Source: Lineus longissimus
Taxonomy: Eukaryota; Nemertea; Pilidiophora; Heteronemertea; Lineidae
Assembly: GCF_910592395.1 (NCBI RefSeq)
Contig: NC_088322.1
Span: forward strand, 3,100,001 to 3,164,000
Direction of reading: 5' to 3'
DNA: 64,000 nt
Position numbers and translations under genes: made by a program. The number at the start of each line of letters is the position of its first letter. Positions within the stretch are counted from its first letter, which is position 1. Below, in pieces: positions 30,813-41,400 of the stretch. Below the pieces are notes generated by a model that saw only the letters and a program-made list of their open reading frames with translations, was not told the origin of the DNA and ran no database searches.

Positions 30813-32094
30813 ATATTGCCCCAATCCTACAGCTCAAGTTGAGTGGGTCAGATTATCCAAATTATCGCTGTATCTCAGGCGAGAGCCTCAGTGTGAAGAC
30901 CCTTAGGCAACACTGGAGACACTTGTTTGTAAATCACGGAGTTTTATGTCGGAAATTGGAAGTCCCGGATAGACCCGCACGGATTCAGCTTGTCGTGCCC
31001 CGCTCGTTCAAGCAGTCTATTATGGAGAAATTACATACTGATCCTTGTTCAGGACACTTAGTAACTCTGAAAACAGCGGAGCGAGTAAAGACTAAGTTTT
31101 ATTGGGTTGGTTGGCGGCGAGATGTTACAAGATACGTTTCCCATTGCGAGCATTGTAATGTCATGAAGTATCCGCACAAGAAGAGGAGGGTCCCTCTCAC
31201 CCAACAGCTTTTTGGAGAGGCTTTTGAGCGCGTGTGTATCGACATCATAGGACCATTGAGGCAAACTGCGAGAGGCTATCAATACGTCTTGACGATGGAG
31301 GATAATTTCACGAAGTGGGTAGAAGCTGCCCCTCTCAGGACATTGGAGACATCGGAAGTGTGCAATGCGATTGTTAAGGAGCTTATCTCGCGGTTTGGGT
31401 GCATGTATATTTTGCACAGCTACAGAGGACCTCAGTTTGTTTCGCAGTTGTACGACTCCCTCCTCAAGAAGATAGGAATTGATAAGAGTCTGACCACCCC
31501 ATATAATCCGAAAAGTAATGGCCTTGTAGAGAATTTCAACAAGATCCTGAAATCTATGATGAAGACATATGTCTACGATCACAGGGAATCTGTTGGGGAT
31601 TGGGATGTCATGTACCGATGTTCCTTATGGCATACAGATCATCTGTACACAGTAGCACTGGAGAGACCCCTCACTTCATGCTCACCGCCCGGGAAATGAA
31701 AGCCCCTTTGGATATCGTGTACTCGAGACCATCCGAAGCACAGATGTCTGTTCCTGTTTATATCAGGCAACTCGAGGACAGATTTCAGAAGGCGTATAGT
31801 ATTGCTCGTGAACATCTCAGACTGGCTCAGCGCATTCAGAAAAAATAATTTGAACCATCAACATTGAAGTATCAGGCTTTGAAACCAGGACAATTTGTGT
31901 GGTATTTCAATCCGAGGAAAGCTTTCAAGGGTGATAAACACCTAGCATGGACAGGACCATATCGCGTTAGGGACATATGTCAGGATTCCACTGTTACCCT
32001 CAAGTTGGACTCCGATGGCAATACCTATCGCACTCATGTTAACAAGTTGCAGCCTGCACATGGCGTGACAGAGGACACCTGGTCACCGAACTAG
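30813..32094 (+). pseudogene. Integrase of the second Gypsy element, catalytic Asp lost
   Basis: This resumes the pol frame after the Ginger insertion. The zinc domain (L-H-T-D-P-C-S-G-H ... C-E-H-C-N) is complete. In the core, the first Asp is in F-E-R-V-C-I-D-I-I-G-P-L; the second should be in the T-D-R-G motif but reads H-S-Y-R-G-P-Q-F, Tyr for Asp; the Glu is present (G-L-V-E-N-F-N). A frameshift lies near 31,610 and a TAA at 31,846-31,848. The final part (31,864-32,094) has W-T-G-P-Y-R-V, the GPY/F module. It would have joined cDNA ends to host DNA. Confidence 0.85.
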
Positions 32095-32876
32095 GTTGAA
32101 GATGGAGGCTACCGCTATGTTGTTACCATCAGGCTCGTACTGCCGTAGGGCACTGGTACATGTGCTCATACTCAAATTGGATGTCGCCAGGCGGGACAGG
32201 CAGCGTGTGTTGTTTTTGTATTACTGTCTGTTAGTGTGATTTATTCATTTCTTCTAAATTTAACTGCGTGAATGTTGTGTGGCTGTAGGTGGGACTAATC
32301 CAGATTTGTTCCCTCTGATTTGTATCAGTGGGTGGGTGTTAAAATCTAATACAGGTCAGTTTTACTCTTCATCATATGCATCTGCAGGTTATAATGTTCA
32401 GTATTCATAGTGGTTTTTGGATTGTTGATGCGTTGTGAGTTTTGGGGGTACCCCGCAACGTACTTGCCACTCTCTTAGTAATCTGTCTCATGGTGCCTAA
32501 TAGAATCCAGTTGTGGAATGAACCTCGTGCTAATGTTCGTTAGGAATGTTTCTTGTTTGGTAACACAATGTATTGTATCCACTTCCATGGTTTTGGTGCT
32601 CATCTGCTTCTGTCAAGTCGCCATAGTGTTTGCTATGGTTGACATAGGACTGTGTAGTTGTACACGATACAGCTAAGGACACTGCTGTTTCTTTTGGTAT
32701 TGGTCTGATGTACCTGGTAGTTGGCTGGATTGCTTTGCTGGTTAACGACTGGGTACAGCGGACAATGCCGTATTAAGCGTTATGCTAAGCATTTATTGGA
32801 CTAATTACCGGTTCAGCACCGTGTAACTCAATCATTCTTGTTGTTCTCATTACTCAATACTCGATTCAATTCAAGA
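32095..32876. other. Non-coding, 3' flank of the second Gypsy
   Basis: No ORF. A 3' LTR would be expected here, but I find no TG...CA block that recurs upstream of 21,496. The right part may be 5' untranslated sequence of the LINE that starts near 32,877. Confidence 0.4.
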
Positions 32877-33269
32877 TGGCGGACGCAGAAAGTTGGTTCT
32901 GATTTCGCGTATATCTTAGATGAAATTTGCCGACTTATTTGCGGAGATACGGAGTATCAAGTTCGGTGAGGGCCGTGGAAGAAGTCACGCTACAGGATGG
33001 GCATATCGGTGGAGTCGTGGAGGGTGAGAATAGGATGTTTTTCGCCAACAAGGAAACACACTTCTCGTTCATCGAAAATGAAGATTGGGTGCATGTACTC
33101 GCCATACAGTGCATGGCCAGATATACACTACAGAACATCGATTGTAATGACTTTTGCAATGGTATTTGCTGTGTCGGTTCAAGTCGTCATGGAAGTGATT
33201 ACACAACATTCAGTCAAGTCATTGGTGTGGAGTTACTTAGGCCCGAAGGCGATAACAGATATAAGGCCA

Positions 33270-33335
33270 ATGAATTCATGGAATCTATCGTTGTTGCTCC
33301 TCTGTGCCGGTGATGTGGAAACAAACCCAGGCCCC
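33270..33335 (+). other. 2A ribosome-skipping peptide at the ORF1 N-terminus
   Basis: C-A-G-D-V-E-T-N-P-G-P is encoded at 33,303-33,335 and fits the 2A consensus D-x-E-x-N-P-G-P. Skipping would occur between Gly (33,330) and Pro (33,333). The preceding S-L-L-L-L-C resembles a signal sequence. 2A-like sequences are known from sea-urchin and other invertebrate LINEs, where incomplete skipping can give two protein forms. Confidence 0.85.
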
Positions 33336-34150
33336 ACCCCTCCACCTAAGGGTGCTGGAAGGAACACACGACAGACATCTTTAGGACTAATGGCGGAGCC
33401 AAGCGTTGCCAATGTCTTGAAGGAGGTTAGGTTGATGAATGTGAATATGTCAAAGCAGCTGGAGGACGTTCGGAACGATATCAAGTTGGAGGTGAAAAGC
33501 ATTAAGGATGAGATAAAAGACATACGCAAATCTCACGATAACTTATTGACGAAAGTCAATAGTCTCCACAAGGAAAACGTCGTACGAAGGAGGAAGCTGG
33601 ATTACATAGAGGGACAATCGAAAAGGAACAACATCATCGTCCGGGGTATCGCTGAGACGAATAACGAATCATGGGAGGAGTGCGAACGCGCAGTACAACA
33701 GGCCATCAAAGATGTTTTAAACATCAACGAGGATGTGAAAATTGAAAGAGCGCACCGGCTAGCCAAGCGTAGGCGGCAGCCACCAAACACACCACGTGAC
33801 GGAATAATCAAGATGTCGTTCTTCAAGGACAGGGAATCCGTCCTTAGTGCAGCAAAGAGGACCAAACCAGAAGGTCTGTACTTCTTGGAGGACTTTAGCG
33901 AAGCCATGAAGTTTGCAAGGTACAAGCTTGGGGCAGTGCTATCAAAGGCAAGGAACTCAGGATACAAGCATATCTATCTTTTAACAAGTTGGTGGTGGAG
34001 GACGATAGAAAACGAAGAAATGTGCTGGTATTCGATGAGGAAAAGGACACAATAAGACAAGTAAAGGAATCCTTCAGGTTTGATTGGAACGACGAAGATG
34101 TGGCGAGTGACGATGACAGAGGCGATAGAAACGGTGTGGATGCTGAATAA
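33270..34150 (+). pseudogene. LINE ORF1 protein: N-terminal 2A, coiled coil, RNA-binding domain
   Basis: From ATG 33270 the protein begins with a leucine-rich hydrophobic stretch and a 2A motif, then a disordered G-A-G-R-N-T-R-Q region, a coiled coil (E-D-V-R-N-D-I-K-L-E-V-K-S-I-K-D-E-I-K) and an L1-ORF1p-like RRM (N-N-I-I-V-R-G-I, I-E-R-A-H-R-L, P-R-D-G-I-I-K-M-S-F). One base appears to be missing in the T-run near 33,980; after it the frame continues to TAA at 34,148-34,150 (K-L-V-V-E-D-D-R-K-R-R). ORF1p coats LINE RNA and has chaperone activity. An upstream 128-residue frame (32,927-33,313) overlaps it and is not recognisable. Confidence 0.8.
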
Positions 34151-34210
34151 CGGTTAGGCCGGCCCATCAAGTTAGAGGATACGATATGCGTTATGGCGTG
34201 GAACGTAGAA

Positions 34211-34232
34211 CACAGAAAAAAAAATCGATCTT
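34211..34232 (+). repeat. Left terminal inverted repeat of the giant transposon
   Basis: CACAG, nine A, then TCGATCTT. Its partner at 60,843-60,864 differs at one base in the A-run. A looser match (GAGACAAAA..GTCTT against GAAACAAAA..GTCTT) extends about 25 bp further. Confidence 0.85.
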
Positions 34233-34882
34233 CAAACGAGACAAAACGGGTCTTAAAAGGTTTTGAGACATCATTACATTCATTTGAAACAATTATTCAA
34301 TAAATATTGTCTCGACTTGAGATGTCCGATCTTGTTTTTATTTGGCGACAGGCCTATCTTCAATTGAGATCCTTTTCTACGAATTTGAGATGCAGCGATT
34401 TCGATTAGATGTAAAACAATCGTATTTTGATTTGAAGATAAACATGAGTTAGGCCTATCTTCAGTTGAGATCCCTTTACTGAAGTTGAGATTCAGCGGTA
34501 TCGACTGAATGTACAACGATCTCGTAATAACCACGAGGTCCGGTGCGCGCCGCCACAGTTGTTGACATTTTCATGCCGCTCTGCGATTGATTCGAATTTG
34601 TCGATTTTTCATCAGGTAAAGTTCTATCGCCGTAGTATCCGCTGCTAATAAGCCCAATAACCCAGCTTCTAATATCATCGATCCATCCGATCTCCACCAA
34701 AACTCGTCACAACCAGCTGTATCTGAGTTAATTTCTCCGCCCGTAGTCTTTGTAGTAGTTTTTCAGTGTAGCTCATGAGCTATATACATTGTGCATGCAT
34801 CCATGTCGTGATTGATAGCACTGCCACACACACACACACAGGGGAATTGAAGTGGCTATGGCTAGTGGTTAATGAATGTAGG
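34233..34882. repeat. Left subterminal region with TTGAGAT repeats
   Basis: Non-coding. Words of the form CAATTGAGATCC, AGTTGAGATCC, CTTGAGATG and AAATTGAGATGCAGCGAT recur in both orientations between 34,310 and 34,500, including a near-direct repeat TAGGCCTATCTTCA-TTGAGATCC (at about 34,352 and 34,453). The right end holds related GTCTCAACTGGAGAT words, so these may be transposase-binding sites. A (CA)n run lies at about 34,826-34,840. Confidence 0.6.
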
Positions 34883-37433
34883 ATGTGGTATATTTGCAAA
34901 CATTGTAGGCCTGATCATCTTGGGCATGCTGGATCAGTGTTCAGGTGTAAGTCTTTCCCCCAGTGGGTTAGACATCTGCAAAATGTCCACAGCTCAGAGC
35001 CTCTCTTCAGTGTTGCTTGTGGGGTGAATGGGTGTGGGAAGCGATATACGAAGGTGAATTCTTTTTTGAAACATATCAAAAGAAAGCATCGACTGACAGA
35101 AAATGAAATACCTCTGCGTATATTCGCAGCCGGTGATCTTGATGCTGTGCCGGAAGATCAGGCTCCTGCTGGCATACAACTTCAATTGCCTGATAATCCA
35201 CCTGAGCCTCCCAGTGAAGACCAGGAACCAAATTTAGGGTCTGGGGATGAAGAGATGGATGAAAAAAATGAAGAAAATGAAGAAACAGAAAGTGACGACA
35301 AGGAGAGCTTAACAGATCATCTTGCAAAATTTCTTCTTAAGCTTCGTGTTGAGTACAAGGTCCATTCAGATGTGCCACAACTCTTTCTTGATGAAGTTGA
35401 ATACATCACATCTCTCATCAAGAAAGAAACCGAAAGAAATATACAAAGCTATCTTGCAGGACGCAATCTCGGTATGGATGAATTTCCTGGTCTGTCTGAT
35501 ATCATTCTTACCAACACCAAAGAAGTCTCTGCTGTTCAGCAACTCAATACTCTGTATAAACAAAATAGGTACTACAAAGAAAGGTTCTCATTGGTTGAGC
35601 CTACTGAAATTGTTCTGAGTCGAAATGCACAGAACAAACCAGTGGATACATTTCAATACATTCCATTGCCAGATCAACTATCTGCTCTGATGAAGCATGA
35701 ATATGTAGATGGACATGTTATTGCTGGACATAAAAGTGATGCTTCAAGAATCGAAGATTACTGTGATGGGTCATTGTATGAAATGAATGAAATATTTCAA
35801 GAGAATTGCCATCATCTCCAGATATTTGGATATGTTGATGAATTCACTGTCTCGAATCCTTTGAGAAACAAAGCAAAGAAGTATAAAATAACAGCAGTGT
35901 ACTATATCTTGGGTAACATTCCACCAAAACTTAGGTCAAGGCTTTACGTAATTCAAGTCGCATGCCTTGCAAGAAGCATCCATGTTAAGAAATATGAGGC
36001 AATATTGGCCCCATTTCTGAGAGATTTGAAGCAACTTGAGAGTGAAGGGATTCACCTGACCTCCTCAGGTTTGAATGTTCAGGTGAAGGGTGCACTCTGT
36101 CTTGTCTGCGGAGATAATCTTGGTTGTCATCAGATTGGTGGTTATAGTGAAAACTTCTCATCAGGGCTCATCTGTCGCTTCTGTATGGCTACGAGAGACG
36201 ACATTCAAGTGATACATGATGTGCAGGAGTTCACTCAAAGGACCATTGATTCTTACAATGATCAGATTGAGATGGTTACTGAAGATCCACGTCTTTCCAG
36301 TACATATGGTGTTAAGAAGGATCCCCCTCTCAATGCTCTCCAACATTATCATGTTGCCGAAGGTTTGCCACCAGACTTGGCACACGATATCTTTGAGGGT
36401 GTTGCCTGCGAGCTGATTGTTCTGGTAGTCAAGTACTGTTGCAAAAAGGGTTTCTTCTCACTGAAGTCTATGAATAAGGCTATTCGAAATCTGGACTATG
36501 GGGAACCAGACAAATCCACTAAACTTTGCAGTGAAGCAAACTGCATGCCAGACATGGTGCCTGCTGAGGCTTTTTGGAATACTCGTTGGAGAAGGTGTGC
36601 CTCATGATGATGATGTTTGGGGTCTCTTGTTGGATCTTCAAGAGCTGGTTGACATAATGTGTAGTCATTCCATCCCCAGGAATGTCCTGGGTTATCTTCA
36701 GGATTTCATCTCTGAATTCCTGAAACTGTGGCATTCATTGTTCCCTGATTATGTAATGAAACCAAAGTCTCACTACCTCCTGCATTATCCCCAGCTAATG
36801 CAAAAGTTCTCAGTGCCCACATCATATTGGACTCTCCGGTTTGAAGGGAAGCACAATGTCTTGAAATCTTTTGCTCAGAAAACCAAGAATGTGAAGAACA
36901 TTTGCAAAACACTTGCTTCTGCCCATCAGCTACAACAATGCTATGAGAATACCAAGCCTGAGTTTCTTGCCTATGAGACTCCTCAGTTCGTGAAAGAAAA
37001 GAAGGTACAAGTTGACAGCCTCACCCCTGATGTTCAGGATCTCTTGAAGGCAGTTGGCCTCATCATGCAAGAATCTGACCAGATGACGAATGACCAAGGT
37101 GCCGCTGTACAAGAGCTGCAGTGCTACTCTGCTGTGGTAGTGGAAGGTTGCAGATATTCTGCAGGGTCTGTTGTTGTACTGGCACCATACCATGAGGAAC
37201 TATATGAATTTGGTTTGGTGAAATCTGTACATCCTCTACATGGGCAGCCTCTTCTATTGGTTGAGAGGCGATACTCACTCTACTTCGAGAAGCACATTCA
37301 TGGTTTCATAGTTGATACGTCACATCGGCAAGATCTGATTTCACCTGCAAATCTCTTAGACCCCCACCCGTTGTCCATGTACCAGACAAAGTTTGGTCCT
37401 GCTGATGTGCTGCACCACAAGGTGTATGCATAA
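34883..37433 (+). pseudogene. CACTA/EnSpm-like transposase with C2H2 finger, one frameshift
   Basis: A single long exon from ATG 34883. Two zinc-finger-like pieces come first (C-G-V-N-G-C ... H-I-K-R-K-H), then an acidic stretch (D-E-E-M-D-E-K-N-E-E-N), then a long domain with Y-V-D-E-F-T-V-S-N-P-L, L-V-C-G-D-N-L-G-C-H-Q-I-G-G, C-R-F-C-M-A and P-P-D-L-A-H-D-I-F-E-G-V, and in the last third K-S-H-Y-L-L-H-Y-P and W-T-L-R-F-E-G-K-H. This order resembles animal transposase-like proteins of the EnSpm/CACTA type (transposase_21 plus DUF4218-like parts). A frame change near 36,505-36,545 splits it (34,883-36,607 and about 36,540-37,433). The conserved D/E blocks may be catalytic. Assignment to superfamily is my inference. 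Confidence 0.6.
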
Positions 37434-38410
37434 TTAATTTTTGACACCCACCCCCCTTGTTTGTAGGCCTGCTCCCCCATGCATGCCATGAATTCAAAAA
37501 GTTAGGGGTGGAGCACCTTCAACTTGATCAGACATGGTCATTGGTTTGCTCTTGTCTGATATATGATATGAATTATGACTTTAGTGTGAGTACATGTATG
37601 CTACGAATAGCCATACTTCAGAAAATGTGATTGAACTTTCTGTATATGGGCATGTTCACATAATGGGGACTCGAACTGTGACATCAAATATCAATCATGA
37701 CCAACGTCCAACACATACAAATGTAAACAATCTAAGCCGAGACAGAAAATGGTCATTTATAACCTAAACTAGTAGTTGAATTCTAAGAGAATGAAATTCC
37801 TAGATTTGGCCTTCGGGGGAGCAGTATCATCCGTGTATCCACAAATCAGCACGAATGCACTTCTACTGCTCTTCATTTCATGTCAAGAGCATTTTATTTG
37901 GTGTGTTGGTTGCGATTTTTTAAAATGACAACATTTAAGTATCACAACTGAAAATAACAATCTGAGATGAAGTCTTTGATGAACACCAGGTTCTCTGTTG
38001 AATGGCCAAATACTGGGGTATCGGGTAGGAGCCGCTCATAAGCAATCATGTTCTTTTGTTACTACTGTAAAATTGAAAGGGTCTCAGGCAGGCCTACTCT
38101 CAACGATTATAATTTTTGAGCCAAAATCCCTCATTGGAAATGGGTCTGGCCTGTGACGGACACAACAGCTGTTTGTATGGGCGAAATCTGTCTGTGGACA
38201 AATGAGCGGCTCCTAGCCGATTTTCAAGTAAAACGGACATGATTTTTGACATCACGGCTAGGTCCCTGTCATGCCTATTATTATGGTCATGATGGTTGTG
38301 TGAACATGCATATTATCATTATAATTAGAAAATTATGGATTTCTTTTTCGAACGCGAATTCAATATCAATACCATCCTCTGAAAATGTTTCCATTTACCA
38401 TTGTTTACAG
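37434..38410. other. Spacer, no recognised gene
   Basis: AT-rich region between the transposase gene and the next gene. It ends with a pyrimidine-rich TTGTTTACAG acceptor-like site at 38,401-38,410, so a 5' non-coding exon of the next gene may lie within it. Confidence 0.4.
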
Positions 38411-38420
38411 GCTCAACAAT

Positions 38421-41400
38421 ATGGCAACCGGCAGTGCCAGTGACATGGCAACGGACGATATCATCACTGTTCATGTGACATGTGGCGGACTAAAGAAATT
38501 GGTTACACCGAAAAAAGCCAACATTGAAACTGAAATTCGTAAGATCATGGTAGCTGATCATGATGTGGTCAGCGTCCAATACTATGACAAGGGTTGGGGG
38601 GATTGGATCGATATTACTTTTGATGACATTGAAGCTAACATGAAATTGCAAATAGTTCAGAAAATTTATTTGGTGATCCCAGTTCAAGGCTATTCGGCTG
38701 ATCTCTCAGGCGGTTTTGATATGCTCAACACAAGTATCGTGGATTCGGCTGATCGGACAACAGGCAGTGCAAGTTTCTTAGCTGACACGAGTGTGGAGGA
38801 AGATAATCGTAGCATCTTGTCTACATCAACAGTGGATTATTGTATCCTTACAAAGAACGACACTTCAGGGTAGGTATTGAAAAAAATATCAACACCACTA
38901 CCTCCAGTGCTTTAGGATTCATGTATCGGCTTAGTTTGAGAAAAAAGAACATCTGTTCAGTTTTGTCCATTCAGAATCAAGAGTGTATCGGATGATTCCC
39001 AAGCCAGCAATATACAGAAACACTCTTGCCTAAAGAGTGTACCTTCGGATGAAAAGGTGTGACAGGGAAAACCCTGCTCTGTTCCAGCATTTCAGCTCAT
39101 TTTCGATTGGATAGATGGAGAGTCTGTCATTGGAATTGAAATGGACCAAATAGCAGCTCATGAGCTGTGTGTCTGATCACATGTAGCCTTGTTAAAATAT
39201 TCATTGCACTAGTAAAGTCACCCATGGTATGGCTTAAGCCACAACCACATTAACAATTTTTCTTCAGCAAGATATGATAACACCAGATGTCGGGTTGAGC
39301 TACTTGGAGAACTAAACTTGCTGTGTCGTCCAGACTAAACATGAATTCTCCACAACACTTCCTGAAGATTCACTCAGTGGGAAAGAGAGTCCAGATCAAA
39401 ATTACTCGTTTACTGGCCTCTCTTTAGCAAGGAGGGTGCTAAAGGTTGGGTTACAGCATATTTCACAATTCGAGTGCCTGTTTTATACACCAAACCTAAA
39501 ATGCAAACGCCACAAAAATTTCCAACTTGTACAAAAATACGCCCCAAATTAATTTACAATATAGACCTAGGTCAAGTTTTTACATTACAACCCACCCAGA
39601 ATGTAGAAATGCTTGTTTTCCCCTCAATGCTGTTGAAAACACTGGTCAGAAAGTGGATGGTGCTGCACCTGGAGTGACAACATGTTGCTTGAAAATAGAA
39701 CAGGCAGCTCAGACAACAACACTGGTGGGAAGTATCAAATTACTTGAATAAGAAAAGTTGTTGAGTTGACCAAAAACAGGTGCAAAACTCGCCGGACAAC
39801 ATGGACAACTCGCCATTGACACTTTGCAAATTGACTGTTCTTCACTGGTCTGTCACTTTGTTCGCTGATGACGTCATCAACACATTTTGGTTCCCGAAGT
39901 CTCCAACAGATGGCAGGGCGAAAGTTGCAAATTGACTGCTCTTCACTGGTCTGTCACTTTGTTCGCTACTGATGACGTCATCAACACGAAACGGTCAAGT
40001 TCGGCAATGTCCGGCAATTTACGTGAGTTTTAGATCAGACAAAATTCCTGAATAAAATCGCTAAAAAGTCCACATTCCCGGCAAATGTTTAGACTTAGAA
40101 TCGATCATTTTGTGAAAGGAAAGGTAGTGAAAGGTTAGGTGAAGTTTCAAAGAGACAGTGCGCACGGTTGCCGTGATTTCCTTGGAAGTCTATAGATTTA
40201 GTAGTGTAGATGCCTTTTGTTCCATTCCACAGGAAAAAGCCTTGGTCATCTGACTACCGCGTTCCCAAAGAGCAGCTTTCCAAGAAACTCAGGAAGCACC
40301 TCGAAACTACACATCTGGCAAGACCGCTAGGGAAGGGACAGAAGTCAGAACTATTTGGGGTTTTGTATAACGACCTCAATTATAATTATGGAATTCAGTA
40401 AGTTTTTCTTATGATTTAAAAGAGAAAGCTAAATCATGTGCTGTGTACTGTTCAATGCCCAGTAGTTGTACCAATTACAGGAGTTCAACTAAAAGGGGGC
40501 AGGAAGGAAATATGTGTCCCTATTACCAAGTTTGGAAAAGCTTGACCAGTAAGGATGGCACGCGTTATCTTCCTTTTGGTAATGCTCAAGAAGTACTGGT
40601 TTAATAGACCTGAAAGTTACAGGTATAAATAGAGGAGGTCATAATCAAAACATAGAAAATATTATGGTAACTGGAGACAAATCGATGTAGGAAGGCTTCT
40701 CTTATTGAACATGTTGAAGGAAAACCTGCAGGCTGAACTGAAAATAGAGCTTTTGATTGACTTGCTCCTTATGGCATTTTGTATTTTTAGAATATCCCCA
40801 GGCCAATAAGTTTGATTCAAAACAACTTTAGTCTACTGGTGTGATTAGAAATTTTATTTTCACTCCAGCTATCCAGGATCCAAAAAGAAGGATATTGCTA
40901 GCGCATTATACCCTTGCCTGAGGTCAACCCTTCCAGGTTCTAACCCGACGGTATGTATCAGACTTTCACAAAAATTAGTTCTAGTTGTGATCCCAATGAA
41001 AGAAATTGGGTCCGGGGTATGCTATATTGCTAGTGGGTAGTATCCATTCTATGGACTCAGTCCAAATGGAATGAGTGACTTTGACCGAGTGCCAAAATGT
41101 GCAAAATGCAAGAAAAAAGCCGTTTTGTAGATAAAATGAAAGGATATTGTGTAGGTACTGATAGAATTTGCACCAGCCATCAGTCACATAGTGCGGTTTG
41201 CTTACAATAACAAGCTTATTTTACCTTGCAGGACACTTTGTACTCCCAGATAGGCACATACTTTCGAAACGCACACTACAGAGGGGCTGATAGTGATGTT
41301 GAAAAAGTTGCAGCGAAGAAGAAGAAGACGAAGACGACTCAAAAGGCCACCACATCTGCCACTGGTGCCGAGAGTACCACTACAAGTCCATGGTCGTTGC

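Larger units (their letters stand above)
21496..32094 (+). mobile_element. Second Ty3/Gypsy element, split by a Ginger transposon
   Basis: Gag, protease, RT and RNase H lie at 21,496-25,537 and integrase at 30,813-32,094. The 5,271 bp between them is a separate transposon flanked by CCGG copies, and the pol frame continues in phase on the other side. I could not find LTRs for this element; they may be eroded or removed by later insertions. It is older than the first Gypsy, with many stops and frameshifts. Confidence 0.85.
32877..34210 (+). mobile_element. LINE with 2A-led ORF1, left part (right part at 60,865-63,003)
   Basis: A GC-richer 5' region with an early ATGGCGGACGCAG leads into ORF1 (33,270-34,150) and the first codons of ORF2, which stop at 34,210 where the giant transposon begins. 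ORF2 opens with a C-V-M-A-W-N-V-E phrase, the usual start of an endonuclease domain, and its continuation is found in phase 26.65 kb away. The 5' boundary is approximate. Confidence 0.85.

Noticed and set aside
32095-32876. 3' LTR of the second Gypsy
   Set aside because: I could not match any block to sequence upstream of 21,496, so I did not call LTRs.
32927-33313. 128-residue frame upstream of LINE ORF1 as a separate gene
   Set aside because: It overlaps the 2A motif in another frame, has no recognisable domain and is probably 5' untranslated sequence.
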